Positions 1 to 11,240 of a stretch of 64,000 nucleotides of DNA are shown here, piece by piece. The stretch comes from Paulownia fortunei. Its lineage: Eukaryota; Streptophyta; Magnoliopsida; Lamiales; Paulowniaceae. The stretch covers positions 6,660,071-6,724,070 of the forward strand of contig CM033118.1 of the NCBI GenBank assembly GCA_019321725.1, written 5' to 3'. How positions within the stretch are numbered: position 1 is the stretch's first letter; every line of letters starts with the position of its first letter. The notes under the pieces are model-generated. The model was not told where the DNA came from. It searched no databases and worked only from the letters and a program-made list of their open reading frames with translations. Position numbers and translations under genes: made by a program.

Positions 1-960
1 AAGTGAAATAATTAAAAATGTGGTAGGGAGAAGAATTATAAATAAAATTGGAGTATTAAATGTAAATTATTTAAGAAATACAAAAAAAAATTGTAGGTTT
101 TATTAGTTATTCATTAAGTGTCAAAATAATAAAATTAATTAATTAAGAATTAAAAAAAAGATATTTTGTATTATTTAAATTTATTTTGTAAAATAATTAA
201 TGTTGGATTTTTACTAGGTTTAATTAGTTATTCATTAAGTTCAAATAATATAATAAATTAATTAAGAATTTAAAAAAGATATTTGTGTTATTTAAATTTA
301 TTTTGTAAAATAATCAATGTTGATTTTTACTCCCCAGGTGATTAATTATTTTGTAAAATAATCAATCCTAAATTTTTACTCCTCAATTGATGATTAATTA
401 GTTAATTATTTAAAAATTATTTTTTTAATTGAGTTATATTAATTAAAGTTATTCATTAAGTGTTAAAAAATTAAAATATATTAATTAAGAATTAAAAAAA
501 AGATAATTTGTATTATTTTTTATTTATTTTGTAAATCAATGTTGACTTTGTACCCCTAATTGATGATTAATTATTTTGTAAAATAATCAATGTAAAATTT
601 TTACTCCTCAATTCATGATTAATTAGTTAATTCATTAAAAACTAATTTTGTAATGGAACTATATTAGTTAGTATTATTCATTAAGTGTTAAAAATTAAAA
701 TAAATTAATTAAGAATTAAAATAAATAATTTGTATTAGTTTTAATTATTTTGTAAAATAATTAATGTTGAGCTTTTACTCACTAATTGATGATTAATTAT
801 TTTACAAAATAATCAATGTTTTAACTCCTCAATTGATGATTAATTAGTTAATTATTTAAAAATTAATTTTGTAATTAAATTATATTAATTAAATTTATTT
901 ATTAAATCTTAAAAATTAAAAGATATTTTGTATTATTTTTTATTTATTTTATTAATTATG
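1..960. repeat. Degenerate AT-rich tandem repeat array
   Basis: Similar blocks recur, each with a 'ttattcattaagt' start, a 'taattaagaattaaaa' middle and a 'ttattttgtaaaataat' end. The start motif falls near 109, 231, 450 and 678, with a weaker copy near 899, so the basic period is about 220 bp plus one shorter unit. The core ATTATTTTGTAAAATAAT is a near-perfect palindrome and appears about six times (for example near 181, 299, 349 and 799, the last as TTATTTTACAAAATAA). No coding frame is visible. The array may start before the window. Confidence 0.7.
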
Positions 961-1334
961 TGTCATTTTTGTATTATTTTTTGGCCACTTGGACAAGTTA
1001 GCCAAGTTATCAAGTACATGTAGGGTTTTTTTTTTCTTACCTAAGCAGCTTACTTATCCTATCTAATCTTCTCTTTCTCCACGTCATCAAAATCAGTCGG
1101 AAAATCACAAAATCACCAAATTAAATAGTCACGTACAGGTCACATGCCAATTTTCGGTGAAAATTGTAATTTCCGGCCAATTTTGTCCTCAATGTGCGAA
1201 AAAATTTCAATTCTTATTTGTCAATTATCACCCCCTATTTTTACGGGATTAGTTTTGCCAATCCCTACGGGACTAATTTTGCAATTAAGCTCTTTATAAA
1301 ATAGAGCAAAGTTTGTGAACACACCACATACAAT

Positions 1335-1337
<3 letters not shown>
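961..1337. other. Intergenic, no gene seen
   Basis: Less AT-rich than the array to its left. It contains a poly-T run near 1026 and the similar phrases 'ttttacgggattagttttgcc' and 'cctacgggactaattttgc' about 30 bp apart near 1240-1280. No reading frame, RNA gene or transposon terminus was recognised. Confidence 0.4.

Positions 1338-1378
<41 letters not shown>
1338..1378. repeat. (TA)n microsatellite
   Basis: About 20 uninterrupted TA dinucleotides. Likely length-polymorphic. Confidence 0.95.
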
Positions 1379-1381
<3 letters not shown>

Positions 1382-1540
1382 GTAGAATAACAGTTCATGA
1401 TTAGTCAGTTTCAATGATAAATTGATTGGTTATTTATGGATTTGTTTTTTAAAATGAAGATATTCTTATTAATTATCAATTTTTTGCAAGAACCATATAC
1501 ATTTTCGACTTAATAAAATGGATTTAGTGCGATTTGTCAC

Positions 1541-1640
1541 AACTTAATCAAACACCCAAAAGTTTCTCACATAATCAAGTTTCAGAATATTGATTTTTCA
1601 TGATCAATTGTCCCAACTTAATCAAACACCCAAAAGTTTA
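1541..1640. repeat. Short direct repeat pair, 73 bp apart
   Basis: The phrase beginning 'aacttaatcaaacacccaaa' occurs at 1541-1567 and again at 1614-1640, essentially identical, with unrelated sequence between. A local duplication; no function is evident. Confidence 0.75.
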
Positions 1641-1800
1641 AGAAGTAGAAAGGAATTTCATTGTATAAAGAAGATAAAAGAAAGTTTCTGTACGGTTAAG
1701 GACAAAAATATATTAAAAATAAATTATTGAAATTGCTATTTTGAGAAATTGCCAAAAGATTGTAAGGAAATCTGGGGGTCATGAGAAAGACTTAATTTAG

Positions 1801-1986
1801 AGGGTGTTTGGATTATTTTATAATTTTTTTTTTTAAAATCATACAAAATGTTTGATAGCGTATTAGAAAAGCATATTTTATTTTTAAAATATTAATAAAT
1901 TCTTTTAATTTTGGCCATATAAATTATAAAATTATAATTACTAATATTTTATAATTTCTATGATTTTATATTATTCAAACACTTTT
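1801..1986. mobile_element. MITE-like element with terminal inverted repeats
   Basis: The left end AGGGTGTTTGGATTAT is matched in inverse by the right end ATATTATTCAAACACTTTT. The inverted similarity continues inward through TTTTATAAT / ATTTTATAA stretches. The element is about 186 bp, AT-rich and non-coding. GTGTTTGG-type termini are common in plant hAT-like and Harbinger-like MITEs. No convincing target-site duplication was found, so the superfamily is left open. Confidence 0.5.
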
Positions 1987-3464
1987 AAAATTTATTGTTA
2001 AAATAAAACCTAACACATTATAAGTTTAGTCTAACACCTTTTTAGCTAACAATTTACACATTAAAGTTCTTCTATTGCCTCCTCCAAGACTGTTGGAAGA
2101 TCTTAATTAGGTTTGCCAAATTAGAAGTCTCCTTTAGTTACAGGGAAACCAAGAAAGCAACTGACTTGTTGGCAAAGAGGGGAGCGGCCAATCTAGATGC
2201 ATTTTGGAGCAGACTTTTTTGATTGTTGTTCGGGACTTTTTGGTAGATATCCTCATAAATGACTTTGTAGTTTTTGAAACTTGACTTGTATCAAATCCCT
2301 GTAATAATGTAATTTTGATCCAATTCTCTTCCCTTTGCTTGTTCAAATAAACACAAAAAAAAAATAAAAATAAAAATCCCAGTAAAGATGTTGAGCAAGT
2401 ATACTTCCCAGCACAGTTTCTTGAATATATATATATATATATATATGATGATAGAGATACTGATCCAGCTCGTGAATGGACAATTGGATCATTTTGTGAG
2501 TTCTGACGGATCTCGACCACAATCTCATGGAAATTAGGGAAAATGACCTGCTACCATAGGGAATGGTTAGGTTTATTGGGATGCTTTGAGGTAATATTCT
2601 TCGATGGCTAAGTCACGTGAGAATTCAAAGATATTGCAAAGAAATGACAGAGTGTAATAAAACATACCTTTTAAATTTAGTGTTTAAAATGTTTTATAGT
2701 CAACAAATGACATGTAGGCTGTGTACGCAACCACGTCTCTTTGTTCGATAGGCTGTAATGCCAGAACGACAAATGATAAGTTGAGTCATGATTTGAGTTG
2801 AGGTCGAATCATATATATAACAAAAAAATACAGATCTAAATCCTATTTAGATAATACTTTTTATTAGTAGTAGTATTTCTTTTTTTTATTATTGAATTTC
2901 CTTTATCATATGACAACTCCTACTTTTACACATTCTCTTATCTCTTTTTAACTTCTTTTAATTAGTAGATATACATTATACTATTTGACTCTAGGAAACT
3001 GAATTAGCCCATCTCAAATTATTCGTTTCCTTTTTCTTTAGGCCGCCTAAGGATTCTCTTCTTGACATAACACAAGTCATGGCCAATTGAAATTTTCCAC
3101 ATGGCCACAGTTTCTTGGTGAAATTTTCTAAACTTAAGACCAAATGATTTATATCTATTCAACTCATGCGGTGTAGTCAAGTAAGGCCACAATGAATTAT
3201 GACCTTGTTAAATGCAATGTGACTTGCATTTTGCATACACCAAGTGTATGTAACATCCATAAATTTAATTGGCTCAACGATGACTTATTTCAAAAAAATT
3301 ATGAGACTGAACGTACTTCTAGTATTAGTTTTTGAATCACAACTTTTATCATATTGGTTATAGTTTTAGCTTGCATATGTGGGAAAATTAACAAGAAAAA
3401 TTCTAGATTTTAAAAGAGTAGAATCCATTCTATTTTTAAAAATTTACTCTTACCAATTTCTATG
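1987..3464. other. Intergenic, no gene seen
   Basis: AT-rich non-coding DNA. It includes a (TA)n run at 2424-2446. Short open frames here are low-complexity and overlap the microsatellite. Nothing else was recognised. Confidence 0.5.
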
Positions 3465-3806
3465 TAGATATGGCAAGGGAACGGATTTAACAAAATTCAA
3501 GAATCGTCCCATTTAAATTTTTAAAGGACCGGAATCCAATAGGTTGGATCCGTTAGACCAGTTATATTCTTTTACAAATATTAAAAAATATATTTGTTAG
3601 AAATAACACAACTAAAACTTTCTAAAATATTTTTTTTCAAAAAAATAAGATCACATAAAATATATATGTAAATTAAAAAATAACTAAAAATAAAACATGG
3701 TGGGTTGGGGGGTAGGGTATAAAAATAAAAAATTAAAATTTATCTTAAATCTATTTATAATTTAAAAATTTATTTCCAGCTTGGTCCGCCTCATTCTCAT
3801 TCCTAT
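3465..3806. mobile_element. hAT-like MITE, copy A (decayed)
   Basis: Related along its length to the copy at 15017-15390. Both carry a start with a G-rich 'ggcaaggga'/'gggatga' phrase, a block naming 'ggatccgttagacc'-like sequence, a central 'ggatgggtttgtggagggg'/'ggtgggttggggggtaggg' block, and an end rich in TCATTCTCATTCCTA. The two ends are imperfect inverted repeats of each other (TAGATATGGC versus TAGGAATGAG read from the right). No target duplication is obvious, consistent with an old copy. Confidence 0.55.
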
Positions 3807-3820
3807 TCCGCACTAGTGTT

Positions 3821-4050
3821 ATATTTTCTTTGCGGGCTAAGGAAAGGGGCTTGCTATGATAACCTTTTCTTCTGGTAGGTGTTTGATTTCCCATGGTCAA
3901 GGCACCATTGCTATATTTTCTTTGTGGACTAAGGAGAGGGGCTTGCTATGGTATCCTTTTCTCCTAGTCGATGTATGTGAAAAAGAATGTGTATGTGAAA
4001 AAGAACGAAGAACTCCTTTTTTAAGTCAATTATTAGAAAGATTATATGTC
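3821..4050. repeat. Spaced direct duplication of about 63 bp
   Basis: 'atattttctttgcgggctaa' at 3821 recurs as 'atattttctttgtggactaa' at 3913, and the match continues for about 63 bp in total. A second small duplication ('gtatgtgaaaaagaa') follows near 3975. A 65-codon open frame crosses the duplication but resembles no protein I know, so I do not call it a gene. Confidence 0.6.
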
Positions 4051-4923
4051 TAAACATGCCTGCAATTAGAAGTTCTTTGAACTAGTAAACTCTATAAATA
4101 GACAATGTTTGTCACAAATATTAATAAAATTGCTTGAATCTAATGCAACTTGTTTTTATGCTTTTCTTTTTCTTTTTCCAAGATGTGTGAAATTCTCTGT
4201 ATATTCAAGGGAAAAAAAAAAGATATTGATTAATGAAGGCTTGAATGTGTGAAACACTATTACATTTATAGTGTTTGATGTGCCACCACATGATAAGCAT
4301 ATTGTACGTTTTGATTGGTTTTATAATTTTGTCTAGAAAAATGAATTTTTTGGAAAATAGAGATTGACCCCTTTTATTTATAGGCAACAAGTCATTCGTG
4401 TGTTTAACTGATATGAGATGAATCACTCACCAACATTTGTATAGCTTTTACTTACAAGAATTCAATGGAGAAAATAAGAATATTTATTTAATTCCATCTA
4501 AATATATACTTTCATCATTTGTTTAATATATTAACCAACATGCCTTTATTAATATTTCTACAAGTAAAAATAATTACATTTGACTTTAAACAATTAAAAT
4601 AATTGGGATAACATTACTAAAAGACATTACAACTTCTTTATATATACTAAATATTACTGAATTAAATTAAAAAAAAAAGGAGTAAAAGCTCATTGATGCA
4701 CCACAAGCTCTAAAATAATTGTAAGGATTTGTTAGACCTTTCGATATTCCTAAAAGAAAAGTAAGCGTGTTGGAATTAGTTGTGGCTTTATCCTGATAGA
4801 TAGTTTCATTCATTTTCGCAAGTTGAGATTCCGGTCCCATAAACTGTTAATTGAAGCATAAAACAAAGTTTTAGTCATTAATAATAATTAATTATTTAAG
4901 CTCACACTTACGGGATAACGTTG
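4051..4923. other. Intergenic, no gene seen
   Basis: AT-rich sequence between the duplication and the copia insertion site. A 73-codon minus-strand frame (4205-4426) has no recognisable domain. Confidence 0.4.
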
Positions 4924-4928
4924 ATTTC
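4924..4928. repeat. Target-site duplication, left copy (ATTTC)
   Basis: ATTTC directly precedes the LTR end at 4929. The identical ATTTC lies at 13416-13420 just after the other LTR. A 5-bp duplication is what LTR-retrotransposon integrases produce. Confidence 0.85.
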
Positions 4929-6623
4929 TGTTGGGTTCGTGCGATCCCGAGAAACGTATACGCAGCGGAATTTAAAAATTTTCAAAAGTATAAATATATA
5001 TTACATCATATGTAATTAAAACGAATTTCGTAACCCTTTCATAATTATCCACTTATGCATTTTCTGATAGTTAAACTAAGAAGGTTTCAAAAATCCTTAC
5101 CTTTATTTGCACTCCGCCTGATATAGGGATTGAAACGATTCAAATCGTTATCTATGAATGAAAATATCTCTATGTTCTTCAATTCAAACCCATTTGATTG
5201 AAATTTAATTCGCTTCTAGGATCCTAAATGTTATCTCTCTAACGGTATTCACACATTCGATGCTCAATCGCAACCGAATCCTATGCTAGTAGATTTCGAT
5301 TCGATAATTCTATCCCATAATGATTTTGTTTGGAACAAGAACACATTAATAATTAGTATTTTAGGTGTTTAATTTAATTCTTAATTCAACAATTGAATCA
5401 ATAATTAAATTAGATAAAATATTGGTGAACTTTTGGAGATTGAAAGGAAGAAGGGATGAATTTTTAGAGATAAAGAAAACTATTTTTCTTCAAGAGAGAG
5501 GGGTTGTTTTCCACATTTTTCTTTACAAAAATCTGCAATAAAATCCCCATAAAAAATATTCAAGAAGATTGTCAATAAAGGCTACCATAAGTTCTTTCCA
5601 TGTAGGACTCTTCTTCCTTTCTGATCTTCAACTCTTTTAGTAAGTTTCCTTATCCTATAAGGACTTTCTTTTTCCTTATTATTATCTCTTAGAAATTGAA
5701 TTCTCAATTCAACATCCTCTAGGAATTGGATTCCCAATCCAATTTTCTGATGGGCTTTCTACAAGCCACACCTAATGGGCCTAGGCCTAAATAATCAGTT
5801 AAGCTCCACTTTAATTGATCCAATCAATTAAATTTATTTATTTAATTAATTAGGTCCATCTTAATTAAGTGATACAATCAATTAATTAAATGTTCCAATT
5901 GGGCTCCTTAATCTAATTAGATCCAATCAATTAATTTAATTAACTAATTGAATTAATTTCACACTTGAATTAATTTAACCCCCATTAAATAATCACATTA
6001 CTTAATTTAATCCAACACTCAGATTAATTTCTAGGTTAGAAATGAACTTGTCCAAATTTTGTGTGTGACCCCTTACGTTTACTTTAAGCTAGTTGTGGGC
6101 TCACAACTTTTGTGACTTAGTTGAATAATTAATTGTTCTGATTAATTAATCCAATTAATTAATTCTCTTGGAATTAACTCATTAATTCCAAGAACCCACA
6201 AGACATGGGAAGCACCTAACAATGCATCATGACTCCTAGTTTAAGGTGAATGTGCGAACCTATTCAAATTACGAATACTATGCAAGTACAGTCCTTTCAT
6301 CATCTAATCTCTCGATTAAGCCTAGGGCATGGATGTTAAGTCGAAACCCCATTAGCTTAATAACTATATTTCCATTCCTAGTAGCTTAACTCGATGATGA
6401 ATAATTAGAAAACCCCACGTCCAATTTTCATCCAACCTAGGCCAAAGATTTTAGGGTCAAGTACAGTGGAACACATAGAAAATTTATCTATTCATCTAGA
6501 TAGGTGACGGATCCTTTGTTGACCACTCATTAATCTCCATACATGAAGATGTTACACCCAATATAAACCCTTTGTGGTTGTCATGCAATCGAGAAATACA
6601 TCAAAGTACAATATGTCATGCAT
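4929..6623 (-). repeat. 3' LTR of copia copy 1, truncated
   Basis: Begins TGTTGGGTTCGTGCGATCCC and parallels the right LTR until 'tgtcatgca' at about 6622. It then jumps directly to pol sequence ('gtactccagtactcaatcaa'). About 470 bp of LTR present in the right LTR (12945-13415) is missing. The flanking duplication at 4924-4928 fixes the outer end. Confidence 0.85.
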
Positions 6624-9240
6624 AAGTACTCCAGTACTCAATCAACAATGGTTGGAACTACATCTAACACTTAGATTAAATTCCTTATCCAAACAATCTA
6701 TTTTTGCAGCATCATATGCCCAGATGTATTCAATCACGGTGGTGGAATCCACAGTTGTTACAAGCTTGGAACTCTTTCCAACTAACCGTCCTATCATTTA
6801 GGATGAATACAAATTTAGAAATAGACTTCAAGTCATCTAATTTAGACTAAAAATTAGATGAAGCATCTAAGTTTCAGTTCTCCATAACCGTACTCCAAGA
6901 AGAAATCCTTAGTGCTTCATAAGTACTAAAGATCGTCTTTACGACTTCTAATATTTTTCGCATCAAATTGATTGATATTTGCTCATAACACTCAGAGCAT
7001 TTCTGATATCAAAGCATGTACATAGATTTGCATAATTTATGCTTTCTTTCAAGGATGTATAAAACATGTGAGTCATTATTTCTCTTTCTTTCAAAAGTCT
7101 TTGGGGACGAAGACTTTGAAAGAAAAATCCCATGACTCATAAATAAGAATCTCTCATAGGATTCTTCCTTTCTTGACCCTTTTAGCATCTAATCTATGTA
7201 CTTGGATTTAGGATAGTCCAAGCATCCTTTCAGATCTATCTCCATAAATTTTAATTCCCAATCCCTAGAATGCTTATCCCAAATCCCTCTTGGAGAACTT
7301 TGTAGATGACAAGTCTCAATTGACTGCAATATTTTTACATTATCTCTATGAGTAAAATGTCATCAACGTAAAACACAACAATCATCACCATACTCCTACT
7401 AACCCTCTTGTACACATATGGCTCATTCGCATTCCTAAGGAAATCAAACCATTTGATTGCTTTAGAGAATCGAATGTTCCACATTTGGAAAATTTATTTT
7501 GATTTCTTAACAGATCTCAAAAGCTCGCAAACTTTTTGCTTGCGTTTGTTTGATATGAAGACCTCAAACCGCTTAACTTATATCATTTTCTTAATACCTA
7601 TATTGAGAAAGACGGTCTTTATATCCCTTTGCCATATCTAGTAATCGTAATACATAGATATAACTAGCATACTTTGAATGGACTTTAGCATCACGTTTGG
7701 TAAAAGGTATCCTCAACAGTCAACACCTTGACTTTGAGTGTAAAACTTTGCTACCAGTCATGCCTTTATAGGTCACCACTTCCCCATGTTCTTCAATTTA
7801 TATTTGCAGACCCATTTGCAGCTAATGGGAACCATTCCCACTAATGGACCTACCAAAGTCAAACTTTGTTGGAGTACATAGAGTCCATTTTGGATTACAT
7901 GGCATTTTGCCATTTTCTGAATTGATATTTTACATCATTACTCCTTAGTTAGATCAATATTTAAAAAGGAGATCCTCCTTGTTGCTCTCTAGCAAGAGAC
8001 TCTTATCGTATAAGTAGCCTTGAGATCCTTTCAAATCTCATTGGAGGTTGTGTACTAGAAGTTTTAGTAATTTATTCATACACCATTGACACTTGTGAAA
8101 TAGAAATTCCTTCTTCTCAAGAAGGTGGTGTCCCTAGAAAACAAACTCTTTTGTTCTTAGGAATCATAAAAATGGTATTCTTTAGATTCATTTGGATATC
8201 CCACAAATTTGTATAAGCTGGATTCAGATCCACCATATCTCCCACTAACTGCTTTAAAGAAGCAGACCCCTTTATACCCTTAGGTATATATGCGAGGGGT
8301 CTTTTACCACATCACATCACATATGATATTTTTGAGTACCGATTTAGATGATATCCTTACTTGATAAGAATATCATCGATTCTAGGGTGAATTCCCAGAA
8401 TGAAGGAGAAAATAAGTGAAACTCAACTTGGATTCACTTAAAGTGAGAATCTAATTCTCCATTAGATAATCAAGAACTTACCACCTTAGTATTCTCTTCC
8501 TCGATTTGATTTAATACTTTAGCCGATTTAATTCTCTACTTCATATATAAATTCTTTGAACCCTTCAAAGGATTTTAGAATAATGATGTAAGAATAGTTT
8601 GCTTGTACACTAACACTTAGCGGACTGCTTACATCCCTTTGGATCACATCCAAAGCCGTGGTTTGCTCCATTTGTCCACAAATGATGATTTGGCCATGTT
8701 TTCCTAGAGATAAGATTTACAAGTTGGCACCTTATGCAAGTGCAAAAGGTCAAGCAAATGTACCATCTTTTGAACTCTTTCTTTAGAGATATGACCTAAT
8801 CTAGCTTACCACAAGTATGCACTGTTTTGATTATCTAATTCTTAGATTACTTTGTTGATTATGTAGCATGGAATATTGAGATTGTATAGTTTATTTGTCA
8901 ATATAGCAAAGGCAATTAACTAATACTATCCTAATTCCATCTAGAGTTAAGTGGATCATTCCTATACCCAATAAAGTAACACTTACTTTATTCTCAAGCT
9001 TAAGGATCGTCATTTATCTTAGTCTCCATTTTTCTTATCATCCACTGCAACCCCTTGTAAAGATGGGATCATATCCGATATCCAATATCCAACAAAAAAA
9101 TTATTAATCTTAATGGTTGATATCAACAATGTATAAACTTGAATTAGAACCCCTTCTAATTCAACTAAGCAAGTCAATACTTGTGTTTTCTCTTTCTATG
9201 CCCTAAATATCCACAATGGTGACTAACATCTATATTAAGC
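6624..9240 (-). pseudogene. Copia pol remnant (zinc knuckle to RNase H), copy 1
   Basis: Read on the minus strand, this follows the same order as the plus-strand copy. A decayed gag zinc knuckle is near 9200, where the first Cys has become Ser, and the reverse-transcriptase phrase VVFYVDDILL lies at 7351-7380. The RNase H-like part follows at about 6624-6830 and is cut by the deletion at 6623. Protease and integrase stretches are recognisable only by comparison with the other copy. Stops and frameshifts are frequent. In an intact family member this region encodes the polyprotein that copies and integrates the element. Confidence 0.75.
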
Positions 9241-10617
9241 TAGTAAGTTTGTCTGTTTGTCTAGATTATCCTGTGTGGAATTACTAGCGGTAACCATTAT
9301 CCTATGCGAGACAGAAATTTAAGCATTCATTCAATTAATATCCATTTATGATATGGTCTTTAATTATAAATGTCTCATACTATTTCTCAATAGATGAAAA
9401 ATCGGGAAATCTAATTTCTCAATGGGCTTGAGGTCCAACTAGCCTTGCCATACACTTTAATTTTATGAGCCCATACAACAAAACTAAAAAGTAGTTAACA
9501 ACATTAGCAATTGCATCCCCATGCAACCCTCAAGCTATTTTGCATCACCTCTTCCCATACACCCCAATTTTATGAGCTCATATGGTACTAAGTGTCAAAC
9601 ATTACCCATCAAACATCCATGTAAATGGAGCATCTAAGCATCCCACGACTTATGGCCAATGATAAAGATGAGTTCACCCTTTGGGCATCTCAATGCTTAA
9701 TAGTGGTCACAGTTTGCCTACACTTAACACATCCTACGACTCATGGCCAACGGACTAAATGTGGTAGTGTATCAGCATGCCACTACTTTTGATAGAAGGC
9801 ATGGACAATTGAGTCCTACCCAATATTGCCCATTTACGCTTGATATCAAACTAATAAAAGTTCTCAACTTGAAATATTTTCAAGTGAGGGTAATACTAGA
9901 TTTATTATACAAGGTCTCATCATTTTCTTTTCTTGTTTATTTAATGTTCACTATCATAACGATGACAAGCATACTTCACAAGGAAGTATTAAATAAACAC
10001 AATATGTATCACATACATCCTAAAATAAATAGATGATCATGAGCCTTTAATCCTATGCGATCCACTTGAGCCAAAATGGATCTAGGTCAATCTAAGGGTG
10101 ATAATTAAAATGCAAATTGACCTATTTATTACATAAATATATCCCATACATTCATGAGCCTTGTTTCTTCACTTTTCCCCCATCTTTATTCAATCTTCTT
10201 GTAATGCCGCCAAATTATAAAAAATTAACCTTACCGCCTAATTCTACTCTCATTACATTTGCTAAAACTATAAGAAATCATGGAACAATTCCAAGGGGAG
10301 ATACATAGGAGGGAGATAGAAGTACATTAAGAATAAAACAGAGAAAGATGAGACTCGCATGCCACATTTTAATTAAAACTAAAAAATAACCAATTATGCA
10401 TAAAATTAAACCCATCACATTGGCCTAGGCTCCATGATCATCCAACTAGCATGCTAAATATAAATCATCACATGATAACAAAAACATATAAATTTACCGA
10501 TTATGTTATGTGCAATTTCTTTCACATTTGGGATTTTTATGAAAAATAATTTTTCAAAAATTAAAATTAACATTTAATTTTAAAATAAAAAATAATAAAC
10601 TTCACGTAACAATTATG
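9241..10617 (-). other. Copia copy 1 gag/leader region, non-coding now
   Basis: Corresponds to 30620-32030 of the other copy. Gag would be expected here, but no gag frame is recognisable. Short open frames (for example 9743-10036 on the plus strand) run antisense to the element. Confidence 0.4.
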
Positions 10618-10810
10618 TAACGAGGCGGGATGGACAACAGTTCCACAAGGCTGCTGCCCGTCGAGTGGCTGGGCAGACTACCCATCGGGCAACTGGGCGC
10701 CACTCGCCGGGTGCCGAGGGTAACCTGGTGCCCTACGTCGGGTGGCTAGGCACCCGCACGCCGGGTGCCTGGCAGCCCACCCGACATCTGACGTCGGGTG
10801 GTCGGCACTC
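10618..10810 (-). repeat. GC-rich leader minisatellite, copy 1
   Basis: A sharply GC- and CpG-rich block in otherwise AT-rich DNA. It is built from variants of 'ggtggctgggcacccg' and 'cacccgacgtcgggtgg'; the CCGACGTCGG-type motifs are self-complementary. It lies between the primer-binding site and pol. The equivalent block in copy 2 is longer (about 30290-30610). Confidence 0.75.
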
Positions 10811-11227
10811 CAATTTTTTTTTAATGTCCAAGAATTGAAAATTTTCACAAAATCTTGATTTCATAGTTTCTTGATCTCATCAAAAAAAATTGAAAACTTG
10901 ATAAAAACTAATTTTCTTGATCAAGAAATCAACTTATTTGATTTTTTATTTCTTTCTATGTGTCAAGAAATTCAAGATTTCATAAATCTTGAAATTTTTG
11001 GATTAAGAAATTCAAGATTTCACAAATCTTGAAATTCTTGAAAATCAAGAAATATAATTGCTTAATTTGTCGCAGTTCTTAAAATATTTTAATATTTAAA
11101 ATAATTAATAATATTAATCCCAAACAAAGAAATTAATTGATTCAAAACGAATCACACATATAAATATTTAATCTATCACATATATTAAATAAACATAATC
11201 GAAAAGTATCAGAAATGCACGAACCTG

Positions 11228-11240
11228 GGTCTCATACCAC
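11228..11240 (-). promoter_or_regulatory. Primer-binding site of copia copy 1
   Basis: On the minus strand it reads TGGTATGAGACCC, one base inside the LTR. This is a damaged form of TGGTATCAGAGCC, complementary to the plant initiator tRNA-Met, which primes minus-strand DNA synthesis in most Ty1/copia elements. It shows that the element runs leftwards. Confidence 0.8.

Noticed and set aside
2134..2528. 128-codon and 61-codon minus-strand frames
   Set aside because: Both run through a (TA)n microsatellite and an A-rich tract, and encode low-complexity peptides without a domain.
6574..6801. 75-codon plus-strand frame
   Set aside because: Crosses the LTR-pol deletion joint of a minus-strand copia; antisense to its RNase H remnant.
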